The notes beneath the pieces are model-generated. The model searched no databases, had not been told where the DNA came from, and was given only the letters and a program-made list of their open reading frames with translations. The position numbers and the translations under genes were made by a program. A stretch of DNA of 64,000 nt from Tolypeutes matacus (taxonomy: Eukaryota > Chordata > Mammalia > Cingulata > Chlamyphoridae), in NCBI GenBank assembly GCA_026826555.1, contig JAKSZT010054334.1:32597556-32661555 (forward strand). The letters are read 5' to 3'. Shown here piece by piece: positions 32,723 through 43,375 of the stretch. Every line of letters begins with the position of its first letter. Positions within the stretch are counted from its first letter, which is position 1.

Positions 32723-33374
32723 CAATCAGAATGTATGCCTATTCACGAAATTCCTCCAACTCAGTCCACGCTAACGACTAAATCAAAGTGTTTCAGTTCA
32801 TGTATTAAAAGACATGAACTTTAATGCACTAGATACTGAACACTGGAAAATTATCTTTCAGACGTTTATATACATGCAAAGTCAAGTAGAAAAATGAAGC
32901 AATTATCAGAATACCTCAGGTCAAAGCAGGAATTAGGAGTCTATTTTACCTGGATAAATATCAATTCTGTAATATATTGTATTGCTTTATAGACATAGTC
33001 TAAATTTCCCCCAAAAAAAATCACCATAGTATGATTCTTATTAAACTTTTAAATTTTTGATTTCTATCTTTTTATACCCTGCTTTCTTTCTGCCACTCTT
33101 TTGACATTCTTTTTATTAATAACTCTGTACCTAATGCATGGAAAAATCATGAAAGTGAAAGTGGTAGAACTGATGAGTTTAGTTTAAAAAAACAAAGTAC
33201 AAATATATATATGCAAAGAGATGTACAATGTATTTGTAAACATATACAGAAGGAATATTATCGATAACTATTGAAAAGAATTGAAAAAAATGTATCATTA
33301 AATAAAACAGAAAAATAGAAGTTCCTAGATCTGTATTATATTTTTATCCCTGTGAAGAAATGGCATTTAAAATG
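32723..33374. other. unannotated AT-rich sequence
   Basis: Nothing recognised. Confidence 0.4.
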
Positions 33375-33600
33375 TTTTTCATTTTGAAATAACTTTAGGA
33401 TTGAGAGAATTTTTGCCAAAATGGTATAGGGAATTCACACACATCCTTCACCCAGCGTCCCCTAATGATTCTTACATAATCATACTACCGTTATCCAAAC
33501 CAGGAAATTATCATCTGTACAACATTATTCACTTAACTAGAGATCTTATTCAGATTTCACCAGCTTTTCCACCACTGTCTGCTAATTTTCCACAAATTTC
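33375..33600 (-). mobile_element. L1MB-type L1 3' UTR fragment
   Basis: Reverse L1MB wording: cattttgaaataactttagg, tggtatagggaattcacaca, cttcacccagcgtcccctaa, aaccaggaaattatcatctg, cttattcagatttcaccagc. No coding sequence. Confidence 0.7.
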
Positions 33601-33919
33601 TCCAGAGGTGAGGACATAATGGATGCATCTGCCTTGACTTCCTGCCTCCGGATGTTTCCTGCATGCCGACAGTGCCGGGCAAGGGCTGATGCGGGTCCAA
33701 AGAACCTGTCTCCAGTGGGACCAACTTTTCTTGGGCAAAACCCAGACGACATTACTTCTCATACACCCTCTCATCCTCTTTGTTCTTTATGTTATTCCTT
33801 GTATTATTTTTCCATCTTCATTGTAAATAATACTTACAGATTATTGCAAAACAATGCTTGGGAAAAATAAAAAAACCTATTAGTTCTTACCACCTCCTTT
33901 TAGTTATCGGGCACTTTTA
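33601..33919. other. unclassified, GC-richer stretch
   Basis: 33,630-33,760 is GC- and CpG-richer than its surroundings. It could be further L1 3' UTR or unique sequence. Open frames on both strands show no domain. Confidence 0.35.
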
Positions 33920-34860
33920 GTAAGTGTGCATACGTTGTACAAGGCTTAGGGCCTGGTACTGGGCATACAGAAGTGAGCTGAGGAGGTGTAGTTCCTGCTT
34001 TTCATCCAGTAATCACACCTATATAACTACAAACCTGGTAAGTGCTATGAAGGACAACTGCAGGCTATAAGGAGAAAATATAGATGCCTGAGCTAACTTT
34101 GAAGTCAGTGAAAGAGTTTGTTAGGAAGTGATATTTGAGCTGAGAGCTGAAGAATGAGTAAGAGTTAACTAGATGAAGGGGCTGGGGCCTCTTAAGGATC
34201 TAAATAGAAGGAACAACCCAGGCAGAGGCACTGAAATGAGAATGAAAAACTGAAAGGAGGCGAGGGTGACTGGATCACAGACGGTCAGGGGGTTATTGTC
34301 GGAAAATGAAACTGAAGAGGTGGGTAGGGGCCAGATGATAGGGTTTTTTGGGCCATGTTGAAATTTGGGTCTATTTCAAGAGCAATGGAAAGCCACTAAA
34401 AGGACAATGGAGTGAAAAGACTTTTAAGTCTTTTAAGACTATCATTGTAGCTGTAATGGGGAAAGTGGATTGGGGGAGGCGGATTGTTGGAATGGTGCTG
34501 GTAAGAGAGAGAAATGGTTTAAAATAGGGTGGTACTGCAGAAATGAAGAGAAGTGAAGAAAATGGAGACAGCCTAGTGCACATGCCTTGATAAAAGATTG
34601 GATATGGGGAGAGAGTTTCGGTTGAGGATCACCCTTGGGGTTCTAGAATGGATGTTGGTGCCATTTACTGATTAGGACAACATTGATGGAGAAACAGATT
34701 GTTTTGGCTTTTTTGGCATTGAGGGAAGGATAGAAAAAAATCATCTCTTAAATCTCTTAATATTAGTTATAAGATCACAGGTCTAAACTGAGACATGAAA
34801 CTCCAACTTCATCAGTAAGTGAGGTTCTCTGATGTTCCTTGAATGAGTAGGAAGAAAGAT
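33920..34860 (-). mobile_element. L2 LINE, long antisense piece
   Basis: Purine-rich + strand, reverse L2 over several hundred bases in the correct order: ttagggcctggtactgggca, gatatttgagctgagagctg, ggaacaacccaggcagaggc, gggccagatgatagggtttt, atggaaagccactaaaagga, ggatgttggtgccatttact. Covers the 3' end through part of the reverse-transcriptase region; no intact frame. Confidence 0.8.
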
Positions 34861-34879
34861 ATAACATCACCCAAGATGT

Positions 34880-35895
34880 TTTCTTATTCCATGGAGCTCT
34901 TCCCTGGACTGCTGATCTTCTCACTTTAAATTCTGCCTTGGTGAGCCCAGTAAACTGAAGGTCCTTTTATCCTAAAGACTCCAGACCGCTGCTCTCTTCT
35001 CACAATTCTCTGCTGAACCCGAGACCTGTATGTGCACCTCATTGTGAGTATTTGTTTTTATCCCAAAACATGACTCTCCTTTACTCCCTATATTGGCCTC
35101 TTTGGTCACCCATGTCAGAACCCTAGGAATCATCCAAATTTCGTAACTTAATTCTACCTTGCCTCCTTACATATATTTAAACCAAGGCCCACAGATGATT
35201 CCTAATTTGTTTTTTATCTGTCCTCCCCTCACTCCTTCCATCACCACCACCATTCCCACTGCAGCTGAGACCCTGTTTTGTGACATTATTGCTGTAGGCG
35301 TCCACTGGTTCTTGATATGTAATTTTGCATGCTCTTAGTCCACCCTCACTGCTGCTAGTATACAATTCTGATCCTGCCAGTTCCAAGCTTAAAATCCTTC
35401 AGTGGTTGTCCTTTAACTCCCTTTGAGTTAACTACTTAGCACAATACCCAGAACTCTCCCTGATCAGGCATCAGTGATTGCATAATCCTGCTCCTCCAGA
35501 CCTGCCACACCCTTTACTCCAGTTATCCAGAACAGTTTGTGGTTTGGCCTTTGGCCATTTTCCACCTGTCTCTCTGGGATGCCCCTTTCCTCTTCCACAT
35601 TCAAGATGCTTATCTTTAAAAACTGACTTCATTTATCACCCTAGGGAAACAGCCATGCCTATACCAAAGCTTAATTCAGATGGCCCTTTTTTACCTTTCC
35701 ATAACTGTTTATCATATTGTACCAGGATGGCCAATTATTTGTCTAAATTGCATTGCCATGCAGGCTTTCTGGTTGCAGGAACCACGTTTTGTTTGATGTT
35801 GTATCCCCTCACCTAAATAAGAGCCCAGAACAGTGTCTGGCTCAAGTAGGTATTCAGTTAGTATTTAGATTAATGAATAAATAATAGGTATACAA
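34880..35895 (+). mobile_element. L2 LINE, sense, long piece with 3' end
   Basis: Matches L2 on the + strand in order: aaccctaggaatcatccaaa, ctgagaccctgttttgtgac, cttcagtggttgtcctttaa, then a degenerate upstream-ORF2 segment and the 3' tail caggaaccacgttttgtttg, ccagaacagtgtctggctca. It abuts the antisense L2 at 33,920-34,860. Confidence 0.75.
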
Positions 35896-35934
35896 TAAAT
35901 GTTGATTAAATAAAAGATACAAAAGATGTATTTA

Positions 35935-36432
35935 TGGCTCCGTCAATAGAGGAAAGCTTGATGTTGCCCCACAGCTTCCTGCCCCAGTTCTTAACTATTT
36001 AGGCATCTTTTTATTTAGCTGTATTTTAACCCTATCTTAACATTCTAGCTCATCTCCCCTATTGTTTCAAGGAAACCTCCTCCAGCCATATATATTAATC
36101 GCCTCACACCTTTACACTTAGGTAATGAATGCCAGTCCTCTTCCTATCCTTGTCCACTTTTATATCTGAAAATTGTATTTAGTCTTCATAACTTAGCCTA
36201 AATATCTCCTTCTCCTTGAAACCTTCTCCATTATCCCACAGTTTAAATTAATTCTAAACACTTTTTCACTCCAATAAAACGTTTAAATTCCTATAATTTT
36301 CTACCCTACTTTGATTGTTACTGCTGTTCATCTCAACTAGACTGTAAACTGCTGGAGGGTAGAGATCTTATCTTATTCCTCACAAAACCTCACACATTAG
36401 TAGCCGTTGAATAAATTTGTGTTGGATTGATT
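35935..36432 (+). mobile_element. second L2 LINE 3' end, sense
   Basis: Another L2 tail: ccttgaaaccttctccatta, ctagactgtaaactgctgga-gggtagagatc, acacattagtagccgttgaa-taaatttg. Separate from the preceding copy because the 3' end is repeated. Confidence 0.75.
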
Positions 36433-36959
36433 TAATATGGAATAGTTATTCAAGCTTCAGGCATCTCTGCAGGTATGCAGTAATTCAGTGACATAGCTCA
36501 GATTCCACAATCTAAATTTTATCCATTTCTCCATCTTATTGACTAATAAATGTTTATTATAAGCCATTGATGTTACTGATGGAAGAGTGGGCTAAACTTG
36601 AACACCATAGAGAATCAATGCTGTGATCATTTTTCCACTGTTTACTGTAACTTTGTTATTCTAGTGTCACAGACGCTTAAAGAGGGAGAAGGTTCTGAAG
36701 GGAACAATAATATTTATTTTCTGCTATCCATCAATGGAATCGGGAATTCTAAAAAGAGAGCATTTGATTTGCACGACTGTGATTTATTATTCACAGCTTC
36801 ATCTCCCCCATCCCCACCTGCTTTTGCTGTGACCATGACAGTGAAGATTCTTCTCCTCCTGCTCTCACCTAGATAGTGGATGCTTTTTTTTTTTTTTTTA
36901 AGAAAAAAAAAAAAGAAATGTTGGGATTGAGAAACCTAAGTCTGATTTCAAAGAAAATT
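36433..36959. other. unannotated sequence
   Basis: Contains a T-run followed by an A-run (36,884-36,914), a possible hairpin. The open frame at 36,598-36,876 has no domain. Confidence 0.4.
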
Positions 36960-37380
36960 TAGGGCTGGAGATAGAAATTTGAAGGCATTATTATATAGAC
37001 GGTATGCCAGGCCTTTACTTTAGACAGGCTGATTGTGCGAAGGAAGTGAGGTAGCTATATCAGAGACTATTACAGCTAGGGAGTAAATTTAAATAGGGAA
37101 TAGAAAACATGGGAAGAGGAGGGTCAAGTAAAGCAGAAAGAGAAGAGAAAAGTTAGAAGAATTTCACCGATGCTGAGTAAAGAAAGTTATAACAAGGATG
37201 GTTATGTCAGTTGCTGCTGAGAATTTGAGAAAGATGAGGACTGAGGATTAACCATTAGATTTGAAACATGGAGAACATAGGTGACCAAGACAAGAGTGGT
37301 TTCATTGGAGGGGTGGGGACATATACCGGATTGGATTGGGTTCTAGAGAAAATGAGAAATTAAGTAAGTGGCTATAGCTA
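36960..37380 (-). mobile_element. L2 LINE, antisense, reverse-transcriptase region
   Basis: Reverse L2 from a more 5' part of ORF2 than the other copies: gttgctgctgagaatttgag, atgaggactgaggattaacc, acatggagaacataggtgac. Decayed. Confidence 0.65.
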
Positions 37381-37666
37381 AAAATAATTTCTACCATCTA
37401 AAACATATGTGTGTGCTACATTGTGTGTTAAAATCACAACACCAGTAATGAGAAATTTTCATAAACAATTGAAGGGAGACAAAGTATATTACAATGACTA
37501 TTTCTTGTGAGCTCCAGCAGGCTCATTATTTAATCCAGTGACAGTTTTAAGCCAGGAAAACCACTTACATTATAGAATGTTCAATTGGGCTTAAATAAAT
37601 GCTAATTCTCTTAGTTAAGCCCCTGATACTAATTCATTTATTTGCATCCTCTGGGGTGGGAGGAAG

Positions 37667-37702
37667 TATATATATATACACACACACACACACATATATA
37701 TT
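37667..37702. repeat. (TA)n(CA)n(TA)n microsatellite
   Basis: Alternating purine-pyrimidine tract: tatatatata, cacacacacacacacaca, tatatata. A potential Z-DNA and length-polymorphic site. Confidence 0.95.
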
Positions 37703-37724
37703 GGATGGTAATCTAGAGTAGGAC

Positions 37725-37925
37725 AGATTGGACATATCTGTGTGCAAGTCCTAACTTCGCTGTTCAGTAGCTTTTTGACCCTGGCAAGATACCTAATTCT
37801 TCTAAGCCTGTTTTCTCAAAGATAAAGTGTGGATGATAATGATATGAGGATAAAATAAGATAATGTGTCTAAAGTGCTTAGTATGGTACCTGGCACGTAG
37901 TAAGGGATCAGTAAATGGGAGCAAT
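37725..37925 (+). mobile_element. MIR SINE
   Basis: Sense MIR: gtgtgcaagtcctaacttcg, tttttgaccctggcaagata, ttttctcaaagataaagtgt, agtatggtacctggcacgta-gtaagg. Confidence 0.8.
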
Positions 37926-38265
37926 TTTGTATTTCAGTGATTACTGTCTTGTTCTTGAATGAGGCACAAATGAAATACCTGCAATTTAGTAACTAGAAGT
38001 CGGCTCTTAAAAAAAAAAAATGAAGAAAGAAAGAGAAAATGAGATGCCAAAGAGTAAGCCATGCCTTGTAAGCCACAGTGTTTGGTTCATGTCATTCTGA
38101 ATTTGTTAATTTCTCTTTGTTATTTCCTCAACTTTGTGAAGTTGTGTAAGCATAGTAGTTAAGACTGCAAGCTCTAGTGAGCACATTTGTAATCTCCTTT
38201 TCCCAAATTTACCTGGATATTTCAGTTCTATCTTCCTATCCTTTCCAGTCCAGTCACCTTTGCTA
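37926..38265. other. unannotated sequence
   Basis: Nothing recognised. Confidence 0.4.
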
Positions 38266-38269
38266 GTAA

Positions 38270-38520
38270 TAATAGCTAACATGTATTGAATTCTTCCTGG
38301 ACACCAAGCACTGTTTTAAACACATTACAACTATTAACTCACTCAAATATCACAGCCCAAGGAACAAAGCACCATTTTTACCTCCATTTATTCAGATGAG
38401 GAAACTGAGGCACAGAGAGATTCAATAACTAGCCCTAAAACACAGCTGGTTAGTGGTGGAGCTGGAATTCAATCCTAGGCAGACTGACTATACAGATTGC
38501 ACTCTTAACCATTTTATCCT
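38270..38520 (-). mobile_element. MIR SINE (near full length)
   Basis: Reverse MIR/MIRb over about 250 bp: aataatagctaacatgtatt, cactgttttaaacacatta, cagatgaggaaactgaggca-cagagagattc, cacagctggttagtggtgga. The best preserved MIR in the window. Confidence 0.9.
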
Positions 38521-38735
38521 CTTTCCACTTAGGGCTATAAGATTGGTTTTAAATTGTCACAGCTTTTCTATGGTGCAGTTATAGACCCATCAGTGGTCTG
38601 TAATTTGTGTTGACTGTCTAGGCTTCACATCCTTCCTTTATCCACTGGCTGCTAAAGACCACATTAGTTAAGTTCATGAAAACATTGGAAAAACAGTGAT
38701 CTGATTGTCTTGATCAACTATAGATTCTAATCATT
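38521..38735. other. unannotated interval
   Basis: Nothing recognised. Confidence 0.4.
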
Positions 38736-38750
38736 AAAATACAAAGTTTG

Positions 38751-38934
38751 GGGAAGCGGCTGTGGCTCAATCAGTAGGGCTCCCGTTTACCATATGGGAG
38801 GCCCCAGGTTCGATTCCCAGGGCCTCCTGGTGAAGGCAAGCCCGCCTGCACGGCGTGGTTAGCTGACCCAGCGAGCACAAGCAACAAGGGGGGGGATAAA
38901 TGAATAAATAAATAAAATCTTAAAAAAAAAAAAA
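38751..38934 (+). mobile_element. DAS-SINE, young subtype with long body
   Basis: Nearly identical to the copy at 16,252: gggaagcggctgtggctcaa, B box aggttcgattcccag, body tggtgaaggcaagcccgcct...gcgagcacaag, (AATAAATA)n and poly(A). The perfect 15-bp target duplication aaaatacaaagtttg lies at 38,736-38,750 and 38,935-38,949. Confidence 0.96.
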
Positions 38935-38949
38935 AAAATACAAAGTTTG

Positions 38950-40439
38950 AGAATCAGGTACTTTGGCCAAAGGAGGAAGAGGTATTTTTATCCTGTCTAA
39001 AAAGTTCTCACATGCTTGGCATGAAAGCTAAATTAAGCCCTGCATTGGGTAAAATTATAAACATGCTGTCTGATTCCGATGAGTAAGTGTCTATAAATAG
39101 AACAGTGGGAATACATGGCCTTAATGGCATGGCTTCTTATTTCCTATGTAAGTTAGCTCACCAAATGTGATCATTTCCATCTGACATAAACTCTCATTCC
39201 CAGAAGAGCACATTGAAGGGTTCAGTACATGATGCATAACAACCAAGAATGCCCTTTTCTTCAACATGGTGATTTTTTTTTTTTTTTTTTTTGCCCCCGT
39301 TCTATATCCAGCAGTTAGTACTAAGGTTTGAAACCCTTAGTTACAGAACAAAGTGGCTTAGCAGTAATCGAGCTGTGTGAGGCTAAGAGAAGAATAATGA
39401 ACATTCCCTACAAGCTTCCTGCTTAGATGCAGGTGCAGATATCAGGAGGTCATGAATAATGCATGACATGCAGATTAGGCAGTGGTTTCTCCTACTGGGG
39501 TTTTGACTTTGCTACCTGCCTGCCTGCTGAAAACGTAGGAAGCTATATGTGGAAATAAGGTAGGCGGTGGCAAAAAGTATCACAGTTTAAAGGCTGAACT
39601 CACACCCAAAAAATTGCATATCCTTTAGAAGTAAAAATTGGGGGGCGGGGGTGGTGGTGACTGAAATGCAAACCAATTAATAATGGTCTACTTTATCTGA
39701 TGGAGTAAACTCCAGGTTATAATTTTTCTCACTTTGGGGGAAAAAACGAAAAACTTTCTTGGTTTACCTTTTTTATTTAAGGAAGATGAGAATTATTTGG
39801 TCATAAAATATAACTCAGGAATTCTTTGAATACTACTATGAATGTCCTAAAACCATTATAGAAACTTTCCACTTATGGTTTTTGATGTGCAGGTCAATGA
39901 AATTTTAGTAAAAGATACCAATGCTTAGAGAATGTTGTGATTATGTATTTAAACAGTCCTATTTTCCCCCACTAATGAATCCAATGAGCAGCATTAGTAA
40001 AATACTCCTACCATCAAACTTCACCTGGTAGTGTTATCGTGATGAATAGAAATACAGTTTATTTTTTCTACTCTGATTAAGGAGGGGGCAATAAAAGAGG
40101 GAGATGTTTAAAAGCTGTAGAGCTACTTAAAGAAGAGCCATGAATACTGGGGGCCGATTATTCAAAATTTTACTTAGGCTTTAGGACTATGACACCCCAG
40201 TGGGGGTATAGGAAAGTGCAGGAGGATTTCTTGCATTTTCTCTTAGTTCAGGGGGGTTAACTGGGGAGAAATTTTTTTGGCTCAGATTTCCATTTTGAGG
40301 ATTATATTACATATAGATAGAGAGAAACAGCAAACAAAAAAGGCAAAAAAATGAAATGTCTTATGCAAAAAAAAAAAAAATACTTTTTGGTTAATTCTTA
40401 TGCATTTTTATTGCATGGTTTTTCTTTCACTCCCTAATT
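38950..40439. other. unique sequence, possible conserved block (39,300-39,600)
   Basis: No repeats apart from a T-run at 39,277-39,293. The block at about 39,300-39,600 contains a near-palindromic tcatgaataatgcatga (39,449-39,465), typical of POU/homeodomain binding. Repeat scarcity over about 2.9 kb up to the candidate exon hints at constraint. Confidence 0.3.
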
Positions 40440-40800
40440 TGGCTTTCATTTTTAGCTGAGTCTGTCATTTCCACTAGGCCCCAGTCTGGCCAGATGCCAA
40501 GACCAACAGGTGATCCTTGTAGCTGCAGAACAGCAGGAAGTGGGCCGAGCTTGAATGAGACAGTTCACCAGAGGGGCTGCCTGGCCTCCCTCCATCTTCC
40601 TGCATAATTATCACCCCCTCCCCCATGCCGAGCAGAAAATCTGCCCTGAGCAGCTCAGCTGCAGCAGCCATTGAGAAGCGCTGTGAGGAAAAGAATGTTA
40701 ATAAGGGATGTTGGAAGAAATCAGCCTTTCTGTAAAGTGCACTCTGACTCTGGATTTACACAAAGGCTGAGGCTGGCGCTTCTGGGGAGCTAGAACCGTA
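40440..40800. promoter_or_regulatory. candidate conserved GC-richer regulatory block
   Basis: An island of higher GC in an AT-rich, repeat-poor interval. Motifs include clustered E-boxes (gctcagctgcagcagcc), taattatcaccccctccccc and gaagcgctgtgagg. A minus-strand open frame (40,474-40,671, starting MAAAAELLRADFLLG) spans it, but its start context is weak and I recognise no domain. I read it as possible enhancer sequence, about 1.1 kb upstream of the candidate exon. Confidence 0.35.
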
Positions 40801-41855
40801 ATATCTGTTTTGAAATGATTTTCACTTGCTTTGTTCAACAGCTATGGCTTTGAATGACCCTTGGAGCTGTTGGTTCTAACTCGACTTTAAGACCAGTTTA
40901 AAATCCCTATTTTCTTTCTTTCTGAGGAATAAATAGTGAAGATAACACAAGCTAAAAGACAGCCTTGATCTCACAAATCCCAGGGAAGATAGACCAAAGG
41001 GAAAGTTGGCAACAAGGAAGCAGGAACTAGGGCATATTATTTTGCCAATTAGGGACCCACCAAGAGTTGGAGGTTCAGCACCTAGCCCCTGATTGGAAGA
41101 TACCAGCAGTTCCTGGAAGCCCTAAACTATTTCCAGTGGCTGTATCCAACCCTGGAATCTCATAAAACAGCATATCCTTCACCTCCCCATTCTCTGGTTC
41201 AAGTTTAGGATTAGCACTGGCTTTCTTAAAGCCTACCAGTAGAGCTGCACTTCTAGAGTCCTTGCTGCTCAAAATAGTTGCTTACCCATCCTTCTGCCCC
41301 CATCACCATACTTGCTTTTCTTTGTACATTTGGGTAAAGTTATTTTATTCCCTAAGGTTTTAAATTTGAAAATTATCTAGGTGAGCATGCAGGCAGACTG
41401 TGTCTGTCCTGCCTTACATTGTCCACCCCTCACAGTAGGAGCTGGTACCAAAGAGGGCTCCTTTGCGGCAGACACCATACCTTATGTGACTTTGACACCC
41501 ACCCTTTTACCTGGCAGATTAGGTTTTGAGTAACTTTCTGTTGGACTGAATGAATCAGTCAATCAATAAAAGCTGGTGGTCCTGCTTCAGGGGTCCTCGC
41601 AATGAACACAGTGAACGTAACATGAAGAAATTCATGTTATTTTCAGGGAAGGAAGAAGAGAGAGACACAGGCTTGCAGGCATAGGAACCTAATTGCAATC
41701 ATTTACTAAGAGGTGACCAAGCTCTGTGGGGGCGGGGGAGTATTTAAGCAAATCTAAAAGAGGTTAATTTTTAAACTAGGTGCCTTTTTTTTTCTTTTCA
41801 CTTGCCATTGGGAATGTGCCTCTTTAATGACTGGATTACTTTCATCTGCTTGCAG
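40801..41855. other. unique sequence upstream of candidate exon
   Basis: Repeat-poor. It ends with a pyrimidine stretch (41,785-41,800) and a possible branch point (ttaatgac, 41,824-41,831), followed by the acceptor tgcttgcag. Confidence 0.4.
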
Positions 41856-41918
41856 GGTTCATCCATCCCCAGTATCAAGGGTCCGGGGAAATCGAATGAA
41901 TAATCAGAAATTTTCTTG
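41856..41918 (+). other. candidate 63-bp cassette exon (coding, gene unknown)
   Basis: A strong acceptor (ctttcatctgcttgcag|g, branch-like ttaatgac about 28 bp upstream) and a near-ideal donor (cttg|gtaagtac) bracket exactly 63 bp, a multiple of three. Only one frame is open throughout: one leading base, then VHPSPVSRVRGNRMNNQKFS, then two trailing bases (TG). Skipping or including it would keep the frame. The other two frames have stops. The peptide is polar and Ser/Arg/Asn-rich, suggesting a disordered insert. I do not recognise the gene. It overlaps no repeat. Confidence 0.45.
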
Positions 41919-42305
41919 GTAAGTACGCAGTCTAAATTATGAGTATTTAAAAGTCTTATGGGATATTTTCATAGGCCTGTGTTAAAACCAAGAGAAGAAT
42001 TCCCACTTTTCTACAGAACTGGAATATATTTCTACTAACTGGAATATGCAGGCTCCTTTTGCTTTGGACAATTCTGAATAAACGCTGATGGAGTCATTTT
42101 CCAGACCAGACTTTTCGATCACCAAAAACTGGGGGTGTACTAACTTTTCCTAACAGATATGCTGTATTTCCCAGGTTTATCAACTATTTGTCACATTGTT
42201 AGAGAATCCTGCCCCCCCCCACCTTTTTGGGACGCTACTACAGGCTTCTTAATGAGATTTAGACAATAACCCAGATTTTTCTCAGTTTCAGTCCTAATTT
42301 ATGAA
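41919..42305. other. unannotated sequence downstream of candidate exon
   Basis: Donor side of the candidate exon; otherwise nothing recognised. Confidence 0.4.
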
Positions 42306-42381
42306 GATTTTTGCAGTTACTCTATTATTAAATTAGCGATGACTATTTTTAGATCTTGCAGTTACTCTATTATTAAATTAG
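42306..42381. repeat. 45-bp-period partial tandem duplication
   Basis: The 26-mer beginning ttgcagttactctattatta is identical at 42,311-42,336 and 42,356-42,381. The spacer gives a 45-bp period. A recent local duplication. Confidence 0.93.
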
Positions 42382-42514
42382 ACTGACCTTAGCCTTAAAT
42401 ATCCAAGGATTTTAAAAAAAAAATTTTAACTGACTCTAGTTCTTAAACAAAGATATAGGTGGAATTTATCAGAAACAACCTGAAAAGCTATTTTAACCAT
42501 GAAACACTGATTAT

Positions 42515-42755
42515 CCATGGGTTTTTTTTTTTTTTTTTTTTTTTTTTCTTTGAGGTACTGGGCCAGGGATTGAACCCGGAACCTCGTATGAGGGAAGCTG
42601 GCGCTCATCCACTGAGCCGCATCAGCAACCCTGAGTTGGTTTTTCATTTGTTTGTTTGCTTTTGTTGTTTTTGTTTTTAGGAGGTAACGGGAGCCAAACC
42701 CGGGACCTCCCATTTGGGAAGTGGGCGCTCAACAGCTTGAGCCACATCCGCTCCC
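42515..42755 (-). mobile_element. DAS-SINE heterodimer
   Basis: Starts with a T-run of about 25 (reverse poly(A)). The first reverse head (gggattgaacccggaacctc; tgagccgcatcagcaac) is of the variant type also seen alone at 59,922. The second (agccaaacccgggacctccc; gagccacatccgctccc) is the common type. Short duplication gattat at 42,509-42,514 and 42,756-42,761. Joining two head types in one insertion is notable. Overlapping open frames are shadows. Confidence 0.88.
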
Positions 42756-42761
42756 GATTAT

Positions 42762-43159
42762 GGACTCTTGGAGGAGACAACTTAAAGTAACATTTTAACA
42801 GATTTTTCATGTGAAACAAACAAAAAAACATAAGTTCAAAACCGTTATTTTTTGCATTACTCCATTCCACAAACACTAACTCTTTGACACATAATGTATC
42901 TGCAAAAAAACAAGAAGAGAAAATGAAGAAATAAAAAAGGAAAAGAGAAAATTGAACCATCTACCTCATTACTTGAGAGAGGAATGAAAATGCACAAATC
43001 TCCATTTTTCCTCGTTGAATTGTGCTTAGAATGGGATTTTGATGAAAAACTATGGCTTTGTTTTCAAGTATGGAAATATGATTTCCAAAGATTGAGCTTC
43101 CAAATTAATTTTATACTGAAGTCAGGATTATTTTTAGACACAAAATAATGATACTTTGA
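42762..43159. other. unannotated sequence
   Basis: Nothing recognised. Confidence 0.4.
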
Positions 43160-43375
43160 ATTTGAATAGTGCCTAATCAGCTCACCTCCTTTCCACCATT
43201 AAATCTAATTAACCCTCACAATAGCTTGGTGATGTTGTTAAATATTATGATTTTCTTTTTCACAGAGAGGGAAATGGAGCACAGAGGATGCAGCCATTTG
43301 CTTACACGCTGCCCAGAATCTGGGGCAGCCGCATTCATGGTTTCCCACAATCACTAGAGCATCTTGTTCTCTGAC
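43160..43375 (-). mobile_element. MIR SINE
   Basis: Reverse MIR: aaccctcacaatagcttggt, ttttcacagagagggaaatg-gagcacagagg. Confidence 0.65.

Noticed and set aside
40474..40671. Minus-strand frame beginning MAAAAELLRADFLLG
   Set aside because: Attractive start, but weak initiation context, no downstream splice evidence, no known domain, and on the strand opposite to the inferred gene. Kept only as part of a possible regulatory block.
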